Assembly (NCBI GenBank): GCA_013330155.1 | Contig: DUIU01000171.1 | Span: 1 to 10,118, forward strand | Reading direction: 5' to 3' | Length of the DNA stretch: 10,118 bases | Source of the DNA: Candidatus Poseidonia sp. | GTDB taxonomy: Archaea; Thermoplasmatota; Poseidoniia; Poseidoniales; Poseidoniaceae | In this document: one piece after another, positions 1 through 9,200 of the stretch | Numbering within the stretch: the first letter of the stretch is position 1 | How the letters are laid out: every line of letters begins with the position of its first letter | Notes under the pieces: model-generated | Seen by the model: only the letters and a program-made list of their open reading frames with translations | Told to the model about the DNA's origin: nothing | The model's database searches: none | Made by a program: the position numbers and the translations under genes

Positions 1-116
1 AGGTGGGGGAAATTCTTGGTCCCTGCATAGGTTCCCAACCGTTGAACAACGGCGGCCTGACCTTTGATTTGGGCCACCGATTGAGGGCGGTGCTTCTCAA
101 CCCAAAGTTCACTCAT
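1..116 (-). CDS. rfcS: Replication factor C small subunit, N-terminal fragment (partial at left edge)
   Basis: Reading leftward from the ATG at 116-114, the minus strand encodes 38 residues beginning MSELWVEKHRP, then an IKGQ motif at residues 17-20, and ending KNFPH at the window edge. This matches the start of archaeal RFC small subunits: the W-V-E-K-Y-R-P signature (RFC box II), an I-x-G-Q helix, and an N-[MF]-P-H-L segment just before the Walker A loop. Here His replaces the usual Tyr of the YRP triplet. RfcS forms the AAA+ clamp loader with RfcL and loads PCNA on primed DNA in the cytoplasm. The Walker A and everything after it lie outside the window. The start is secure: it gives the canonical N-terminus, and the next in-frame codons upstream hold no ATG, GTG or TTG before a TGA. 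No good Shine-Dalgarno sits at normal spacing; a GGAGG on this strand (143-139) is 22 nt upstream, too far. The fragment is short, but the motif match is strong. Confidence 0.9.
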   Translation of the reverse strand, partial: MSELWVEKHRPQSVAQIKGQAAVVQRLGTYAGTKNFPH

Positions 117-169
117 GCGTCTTCTGCTCGTCGGCGAGCCTCCATCAACATTCGCATGGTTCTTGGACG

Positions 170-176
170 AAATATC
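170..176 (-). promoter_or_regulatory. Possible TATA element for rfcS
   Basis: On the minus strand this reads GATATTT, an A/T-rich patch about 54-60 nt upstream of the rfcS ATG. An archaeal TATA box about 26 nt before the transcription start would put the start near position 147 and give a leader of roughly 30 nt. It is the best A/T-rich box on that strand in the short intergenic region, but it is not a strong consensus and no clear BRE is seen. Confidence 0.25.
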
Positions 177-202
177 AGGTCGGGTTTCGGATGTTCAAAC
201 CA

Positions 203-218
203 AGTGGCTCAAGCCACT
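203..218. promoter_or_regulatory. Perfect palindrome between the divergent genes, candidate operator
   Basis: AGTGGCT (203-209), CA (210-211), AGCCACT (212-218) is a perfect 7-bp inverted repeat with a 2-nt centre. It lies in the 140-bp region between the rfcS start (116) and the giant gene start (257), and ends 15 bp before the TATAAT box at 234. The geometry suits a dimeric winged-helix or ribbon-helix-helix regulator. It is not followed by a T-run and does not follow a gene end, so a terminator is unlikely. Operator function is inferred from position and symmetry only. Confidence 0.35.
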
Positions 219-233
219 AAAGGGAAAAGTCCC

Positions 234-239
234 TATAAT
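234..239 (+). promoter_or_regulatory. Candidate TATA box for the giant surface-protein gene
   Basis: TATAAT stands out in a G-rich context and is preceded by a purine-rich stretch (AGGGAAAAG, 220-228) where a BRE could lie. With usual archaeal spacing of 25-27 nt from box centre to transcription start, initiation would fall near 261-264. That is downstream of the ATG at 257 and just before the in-frame ATG at 266. If this is the real box, the message would be nearly leaderless and use ATG 266. Confidence 0.4.
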
Positions 240-246
240 GGGGAGT

Positions 247-250
247 GGTG
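247..250 (+). promoter_or_regulatory. Shine-Dalgarno-like GGTG supporting start at 257
   Basis: GGTG, part of the archaeal anti-16S core GGTGATC, lies 6 nt upstream of the ATG at 257. This is the reason for choosing 257 over the ATG at 266, which is three codons downstream. The two starts differ only by the first three residues and both leave a complete signal peptide. Confidence 0.4.
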
Positions 251-256
251 TAAGGG

Positions 257-3200
257 ATGAGTCCCATGCGTAGCGTACGAATCCTTCGTCCCCGAGCCAC
301 AGCGCTTTTGCTTGTATTGATGTTCATCTTTGCTGACTTATCGCTCCCTCAAACGATGGAAGGTTGGTCCGAACTTGAAGAAGAAAACACCGTGCAGCGC
401 ACCGTTTCCTACCATTCCATCCACGCTGACACTTACATCACGGCTTCTTCTCCAACCAGCACCTACAACGGTTCCACCACCGGGGAGTTGTCCGACGGAC
501 CTGGGCAGGAATCCAGGTTATTGTTCCGGTTCCCAATGAATTACACTTCAAGCGACACGGTGCACGAAGCCAGCATTGATTTGGAATGCACGACGGATGT
601 TTTGGGACCAACGGTATTGACGGCTTACGTCGCTTCCATGAGCCGAATGTGGAACGGTTCTTACGCTTCTTGGTCCGCCCATGAAAACAATCAACTTTGG
701 ACGCAGGCAGGCGCTGAGGGCCCAAGCGACCGCGGTGCATGGGAACCTCCTGTCACGTTGACCGGGAACGGTACGCTCACCCTAAACGTCACATCGATTG
801 CTCAACAAGCGGCTCGGTCCAACGCACCCTACCTCTCGGTCGTGGTTGCCTCCTTTGGTGCGACCTACGATTGCGCCATGTCTGAAGCCTTGACGGCAGC
901 GGACCGACCTGAACTGACTTTGGACACCACCAGCAATACGGCGGCAACCGCCGGGTCAATCGTTTCCACGGACCTCCCAATCGACGATGGGGCGCCTTGG
1001 ATGGAAGCGTCTTTCCTGCTTCAACCGGTCACAACGCCCACCATCTCCTATGCCCAAAACAACGGTACAGACGTTGAAATCCAACTAAGCAACGACGCAG
1101 AATGGCGCTCTCAAACCGACGCAGAATGGCACTTTTCGACCCTTTGGTCAACCTTCTCCTCCACCGGTACTTCAGGCTCCTACAGCCTTCCATCGTCCCT
1201 TGCGTTGGACAACGGTACCACCATGCACATGCGAGTTCGCTCGGTTGATGCTAACGACCAGTGGGGCCCGTGGGACAGCACCAGTTTCCTCTTGCCTACG
1301 TTGGATGTTGTTGACAACGGTGACGGCACCGCTACCATGACGTTCTCTCCCACCGGTACTGGGCTTGAACAGGATTTCATCCAAGACGCCACGGTCAACG
1401 AAACGCAGAAAACGTACACCCACGGGGATGAGGAATTCCTCTGGTCAAGCATGACTTCAAACAAAGAACGATTGATCCATATTCGGACTTCGCTGAACCA
1501 ACTCGGCCTCCATGACAACCTCACCGTCGTCGACGCAGAATTGAAACTGACTCGCCAATCTCACTCCGGTGACCCCATCGTCTCGGTCCACGGAATGGAA
1601 GAATCCGGATTGTGGGTAGAGGATGAAATCACTTGGAACCGGATGGCGTCCAACGGCGTTCAGTGGTCCGACGGTGGTCGGTCCAACGGAACGGCCACCG
1701 TGGCCCTTGTTGATGGAAATCAAACCAGCAACAGTTTCACCTTTGACCTCGAGCACGCCGTTCAAAATTACCTCGACGGTGGCGATGAGAACCCGCTCGA
1801 TATGATGGTCGCTGTTCGTGGGAAATTCGAATCCTACACCAACAACGAAGGCATTTTGTTCCATTCATCCGAAGCAACCGTTCCAAGCAACGCCCCATCC
1901 TTTTCCATCACCTATGAATGGGGAAGCGGTTCTCCTCCATCGGCCGTAAGTCTAACCGCTCCAGTCGATGGTTTGGCCGTTTGGAATCAAACAGGCGATA
2001 ACCTGTCCGGAAACACCCAACCGACTCTGAATTGGACCCAGCCATCTACGGGTGATGACATCCTCTTTGAATTGGCCACCGATGAAGACTTCCGTCTTCG
2101 GGAACTCCGTGTGGACACTCGTGTTGACAATGACTTCAGCCCATCCGATGGGACTCTTGACATGACCGGCGACCGAACGTTGGAAGTTGGAAACATGTAC
2201 TTCTGGCGTATGGCTACTGTTGACGGTGATGGGCACTACGGGGCGTGGACAAGTTCCAGTTTCTTAGTCTCCTCACTTGAGAGCACTTGGTTGGGTGGCG
2301 ACCGCTTTGAGTTCAGGCTGAAGCATGGAAACGGTTCACAAGACAACCAATACCCTGAATGCATGGACACGTACATCGACAGTTCGTCTTCGAATGCCAA
2401 TTACGATGGCGAATCAGAAATGACCATCGATTACAACCCCTTTGGCGGGGAAATCACGGGTCTTTTGGGTTGCAATTTGGTCTCAAATCTCCTGCCCAAC
2501 GGGTATGCTGTCGAGTCCGCTCATCTGTCGATGTCGCTCACCTCAACGACTTTCGGTTCCCCGACCATCGGTGTTTGGGAAAGCAATCAGAACGATTGGA
2601 ATGCAGAGGATGCGACCTGGTCGAGTTACGACGGTTCCAACTCATGGGCGACAGCAGGCGCCAAGGGTGTTGAGCGCGGTTCACTGCTGGCAAGCGTCGG
2701 CGTTGGTTCTTCGTACTCCGAAGGTGATGATGTCGAGTGGAACGTCACCCTTGCCGTTCAAAACGCGATGCGTGAAGACCGACGTGTTGACTTCATCGTC
2801 GGAATGCTTGGAGCGGGCTCAGGCGGTGCTCGAACAGCTTACTTCAGTACGGCAGAGGACTCCATGGCAAGCCGTCCCGAACTCTCGTTCGTCTATGTTC
2901 CAGGTTCTGATGCTCTACCGTCCGACCCCTCCCCGGCCCTGCCGCTGAACGGTTCATGGTCCATCGGTACCGGTGTGGACTTGACGCCGATCGCCCAGCC
3001 CGAACTCGAATGGACCTTTGCGGGAAGCATGGCGCTAACGGGCTACATCGTTCAACTCGACACACAAAGTGACTTTTCTTCGGTGAACAGCTTGACATAT
3101 ACCTCATGGAACGATGCCGGCTTTGACGTTGCCAATAATTCGTTTTCCCTTCAGTCTGACTTGGACGAGGGGAAGACATGGTACTGGCGAGTCCGTGCCG

Positions 3201-6200
3201 TCTCAGCAACCAATCAGATCGGCAACTGGTCGTCGGCATATCATTTCCAATTGCCCGATTTGAACACGGTGGTCTTCAACGCAACAAAAGCCTCGGTTGA
3301 GTTGCGCCACCACGGTGCTCTTCCCCATCTCAACACGCCTCACTTGGTCGACACCTACGTCATTGAGAACGGTTCAGGCTCCGACAACACGTACGAGAAT
3401 TCAACTTCTCTCAGCGTTGGTGAATTGTCTTCTGGATACCAAGCCGCTGCTCTCCTTCGCATCCCGCTCAGTGAGGTTCCACAACCGGCTGGTGCTCGCG
3501 TTACCGGTGCCGAACTCAGCTTGTTTTCAGAATACGGCTCCGTTGAAGATGAACCCGTCGCCATTCGCCCCGTCCTCCAACCATGGACCACCTCGGCCAA
3601 CGGCACGACGTACGACGGCACGAACGCCTGGAATCAACCCGGTGGACGTGGCATTGGTACAGACATTGGTGGGTACGTGGATTTGGTGGACAGCGTCGCC
3701 GATGATTGGATGGACTTCGATGTCACCGAGGCCGTTCAAGGGGCTCTCGCAGCGGGTCAGAACCATGTGTCATTGATGGTTTATGCCTCAAGCCAGACCA
3801 CCGACGAAATCACCTTCACCTCCACCGAAGGCAGCGCCAATGAGCGCCCGTACTTGACGTTGGTTTGGGAAGACGGAACCGTCGCAACACCAACCGTGAG
3901 CGGCGTGAATGTAGGGCCAAGCAACGCCGCCATCGTGTGGGATACTTCCTCTCACGCCCTCATGGCTGACCGCTTGCCGACGTTCAGTTGGACTTACAGC
4001 GGAACCACGACCGTCACCGGATGGCGTGTGTTCATGCAGGCTGATGCCAGCGATGACATGGCAGGATTGTACACCTACGATTCCCGTGTGGCAACCGCTG
4101 ACTTTGATGTCGCCAACCGCACGTTCACTCCCTCGCAGGAATTGGATTTCGCTCAGGAAATTCGCTGGATGGTCCAACCGATGAACAACGGTATGCTGGG
4201 GCCACGAAGCGCCTCGACGGTGTTCTATCTCCCCAACGATATCGGGGAAGAAATCAACAGCACCCATGCGAATCTATCCATCCAAGAAGGCGCCATCGTG
4301 CCGTCGCTCGGCTATCCGGCCGTGATGGACGACACCTACCTCGACACCGGGAACATCTACGCGAATCGTGGTTCATCATCCAGCCTTTTCGTGGGTCGAA
4401 GTTCAGTCTCAACCAGCAATGCGAACCTACGGTCCATGTCGTTGATGAGCATGGACTTCAGCGCGCTTCCACTTCCAGGTACCTATGAAGTGATTGACGC
4501 AAGTCTAGAACTCAGTGCCTTCAATGTTTACCAATCTACGCTCATTGCCGTTGGGGAAACCACCTCGGCGTGGAGTGAATCCTCAGTGTTCGCCTATCCC
4601 GCCGGCAACAACTCAACGTGGGCTGCAAGCGGTGGTTTTTCTGGCGATGACTTTGATGTGCCGTTCAACCCTGCCCAGTGGGTCAACAGCACTGGCACGG
4701 TCGCGTTCAACGTGACGGGACTCATCCAGCACGCCTTGGCGAGGAACGCTGCTGAGCTTGACGTTGTCCTCTTCCCCGTGGAGTGGACCAACGGTGTTGA
4801 CGGCCGGGTTTCCTTTGCCTCAAGTGAATCATCCACCCTTGAACTCCGACCCCGTCTCAATTTGACCTACCGAACCACCACGGCTTGGACTCCGAGTCAG
4901 CCAACCGGCCTAGCACCTCTTGACGGCGCTACCCTCTGGAACCTCTCACAGCCTCGGCCAAGCGGGATGAACAGCACCGACTTCACATGGAACCTCAGCT
5001 TTAGCAACCATACTCGAATCGTGGCTTGCGGCAGCGTTGATCCGTGGTTCCTTGCCGACAGCACGGTTTGCTGGACATCGGATGAAATCGCCGCCGGAAT
5101 GCACGGCAATGACACCATTGATCTGTCCACCAACACGTACACAAAATCAGTCTTGGACAAGGGCGACTTTTGGATGCACTGGCGCGTTCGTGCGGACCAA
5201 GGCGACCGAATCGGCGAATGGTCCTCTGCCAACAGCTACCGCGTTCCCAACGACCAAGGTAGCGATGACGGAAACGGCAACAACACGCTGAATCTCTCTC
5301 GCGGCTCGATTTTCGAAACCACGGGTTTGCTACCGACCGTTCTCGATGTTGAAATCGATTCAAACGCCACCGTCAATCGGGGCAGCTCAAACACGATGGT
5401 GCTTGGACTGAACAGCCTTGGAACCGGCCAAAGCCGTCTTCTTATGGAATTTGATTTGACCAACATTCCATGGCCGTCCGCCATGACGCCGACCCAAATG
5501 ATGCTCCGTATGTACCAACCAGGGGTATCGGGGACGTCCTCAACCACGATTGCTGCTTATCCATGCAGTGGGTTCACCGAATCCAGTGTGGTTTGGGCTA
5601 CGGCACCTTCCTGTTCAACGACTGAGATTACACGCTCGACCCTCACCTTGACCAATCCGTTCGGCTGGATTGAATGGGATTTGACCAGCCTCGCTCAGTC
5701 CAACATCGCTAACGGCAACACCACGATGACCTTCATGCTGGCCATGGTGGGGTCAACGGGTTCATCTCACAGTTTCTATTCCTCGGAATATTCGAACCCA
5801 GCATTCCGACCGCATCTGGTTTTGGACTATGTTGACAACGTAAACGGTATTGTTCCACCTGCGCAACCGACCCTCAACAGCCCAGGGGATGGCGAGGTGC
5901 TTTACGCTGAGACCAATGGTTTGCTCACTGCCTCGACGCAGCCAGCCCTCACCTGGACCCCCGTCAGTGGGGCAACAGGCTATATCGTGACCATCGCCAA
6001 CGAAACGGGAGTCTACAAGTTCCGTTCCTGGGAAGACTCTGAAATAACCAACACCACGTTCCGATTTGCCAACAACCTTTCCGAAGGACAACTCTTCTCA
6101 TGGTGGGTCCAAGGTGTGAATCAATCCATTCCTGGTCCTTCCTCGTCCCGCTGGAGCTTCGCTATCGGTGCCCCCAACCAGCAATACAACAACGACTACA

Positions 6201-9200
6201 CCTACACCTATGAATTCCAAACTGGCAATGAAGTGGCGGCCTTTGGCCACACCAATGTTCAGGATACGTCACTCTACAGTGAATATGGAAACACCAATTT
6301 TGCCGGTGAAACCACCATCAGCACCGGCACCTATTGTGGAACGCTTTGGGCCGATGAGTGTCGCATTAACATCGCGCTGAACGCCGGACAAATTCCGTTC
6401 CCACAATATCAAAACGTGCACTCTGCATCCTTGGGCCTCTATGTTGAATCGTGGGAATCGGTTCAAGGTGCTACCTCGGTGTCCTTCAGCGTCCATCCAA
6501 TCATGAATGCCAACTGGGGCCAAGCCTCGGCAACATGGAACGGAACGACCGCAGGCGGATTGTGGGGCGCTCCTGGTATGCAAGCAGGCGTGGATTACGG
6601 CGATGCCGTTTCAACCACCGTGGTCAATGTTGACACCCAGGGTTGGATTTGGTTTGATGTCAGCACACTCGGTATGACCATCACCAACCAACAAGCATGG
6701 ACCATCATCGCTACTCCCAACGCCGGATACGCCCATGCTTCGTTTTATTCTGGAACCGCCACCACGAACCGCCCGCAGGTGTTGTTCAACACCACGAACA
6801 TCACCAGTGTGTCGATCAGTCCAACCGGTATACTGACCACGGACGCCGACACGGCTGTCAACTTCAATTCCGTTGCTTACGACCATCAATCGATGGTGCA
6901 AGCACCTCCAATGACGTGGACGGCTTCCTCTGGAAGCATTGGAAGCAATGGATTGTTCACTCCAAACGCTGCTGGTACGGTGACCATTACCTCGTGTTTC
7001 GGCTTGGTTTGTGGTCTTCAAAACATAACGGTCACAGCGGGCGCGCCCACTGAACTTGTCGTAACGCCACTAACGGCGACCATCACGACGGATGAAACCT
7101 TGGAGATCACCGCTCACATGGTTGACCAACATGGAAACATGGTGGCAAGTGAACCCATTCTCTTCACACCGACCAACGGAAGCATGCTTGGCTCCACCTT
7201 CCAGCCCTTTGCTGCGGGCTCCCATACGGTGCGCGTCGCTCACAATGTTCCTTCGGGTGAATTCGTTGATGTGGCGGTCACTGTTTTGCCCGGCTCGCCT
7301 GCTTACTTCGAGTTGGGCGGCTGTCAGGGAACCGTTCCTGCGGGAGTCTGGTGTGCTATTGCGCTCGACCTCTACGACCAATTTGGAAACGAACTCAACA
7401 TTTCCAATGCTGGAAATTTGACCTGGACGATGACGAACGGAAATTATTCTGAAGCCAATCAAGAGTATTTCCCCGACCACGTCGGTGTTTGGTGGCTGAA
7501 TGTGACATCGGTCTCCGGTGCATCTGCCGAGTTGCAAATCACGGTTGGTCACGGGGCCATTGATTTCCTTGAATTGAACGCCTCTTCAACTTCCATTACG
7601 GCCGACGACCGCGTGTACATCAACACCACGCGGGTTGACGTCCGTGGAAATCGCCTTACGGTCGTTTTGCCAGCTGACAACTGGACCAAAACATCTGATG
7701 GACAGTTGACGCCCGGCGCCCCTGCCATTTGGGACCCGGTGAAAACGGGTTCAAAGATTCTCGAAGCACGGTATGAGACCACATTGACACAGATTACCAT
7801 CACCGTGGTCAAGGGAGAAATTCAGACCTTGCGTCTTGAGGTTGATGATGTGATCTCGACCTGGGCACACTTTGACTTAACGGCCGACGAGACGCTGGAC
7901 GCAGATGTCTTTGCCATCGACGCCAAAGGAAACCAATGGGCCATCGTCGTGAATTGGACCCTCGACCATCCAACCATGGGTGATTCCTCAAGTTTCCTTG
8001 AGGTGCTCACTGGTGATTCAACGACCTTTACACCGTACTTCGCTAGCGACGACCCCTACACGCTTACGGCAACCGCCGACAATGGTACGACTGTTCATGC
8101 CGTCAGCATCAACATAACCGTCGACCATGGATTCCTCCATACGGTGAGTATCCAGGGTACGGCCAATGACCCAGCCCGAACCACGGGGGCCGTCTTTGAA
8201 TTGACATCTGATTTCGCCGTTGATTTCCTTTCTGACCTCTACGACGCCGATAGCAACCGCATCGCTTCGGATGAACTCACATGGGTCGAAGTGAACGTGG
8301 ACACCGGCGATGTGAACGACATCACCACTCAATTGTTGCTGGATGACATGCGATGGGAAGCCTCAGCCGTCGGTGAATGGCGCATCGAGGCATACTCCAT
8401 CAGCGGAACCGGTTTCAACATCTCGGACAGCATCACCATCACTGTTCTCCACGGTGAGGCGGTCACGGTCGAGGCTGATGTTTCACTGGCCACGCCGACC
8501 GCAGGAGACCGAGTTGACATCCAGGTCACTGGAACCGACGCAGACGGTAATCAGTTCCCGCAGGACGTTGAATGGACTGAAAACGGATCGGCTGTGCCAA
8601 CGCTAAGCGTCATCACGACCTCCGAAGGAACGTACACTTACGACGCTGAAGTTGCAGGTGTTCACACCTTGCAATATACTGTTGGAGGAGCTGTTTCCAC
8701 CACCGAAATCACGGTCTCTGCTCAAAGCATCGTTGCTCGCCTTGAAGTGAACCTGACGACCGATTCGCTCGAACAACTCGAGAGTCTTGATGTCAGTATT
8801 CGTGCCTTTGACGCCTTTGACAACCAGATTCCAGTGCCCGGAAGCATTCAGGTTGATGCAACAGGACGTGCCACAGCCATGATGACCTCCTCTGACCTTT
8901 GGACCATCACCACCCTCGACGACGGACCACAAACGATCACCGTCAGTGTCGGAGCAGTTCGTGTTAACGAAGAGATCACTGTGGTTGGTACGCTTGCTGG
9001 CTTCTTTGAAGCCGGTGGTACGTTGTATTACGTTGGTGCTGGACTGCTCGGCGTGGTCGGCGTGGTCCTTCTGGTTCTGCTTGTTATGTTTATGCGCGGA
9101 GGTCGCGATGAAGACTGGGATGATGATGACGATTACGACGATGATGACGACGAACGGCCATCAGGACCAACTGGTCCAGCTCCAGGTCCCACCGGTCCCG

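Noticed and set aside
203..218. Palindrome as an intrinsic terminator
   Set aside because: No gene ends here on either strand and no T-run follows on either side; both flanking genes start at this region.
3..260. Plus-strand 85-codon open frame ending at the giant gene's start, with an ATGA overlap
   Set aside because: Its first 114 nt are antisense to rfcS, whose protein is clearly recognisable. The rest crosses the palindrome and promoter region, and the predicted peptide is low-information and Arg/Ser-rich with no recognisable motif.
1172..1864. Minus-strand frames of 83-135 codons within the DNRLRE region
   Set aside because: They are antisense shadows of a long coding sequence with low stop density. 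The plus frame shows clear repeated protein motifs, while these do not.
9026..9112. Archaeosortase (PGF-CTERM-like) sorting signal
   Set aside because: There is a hydrophobic helix with Arg after it, but no PGF-type motif before it, and more than 100 residues follow. A stable membrane anchor with a cytoplasmic tail fits better.
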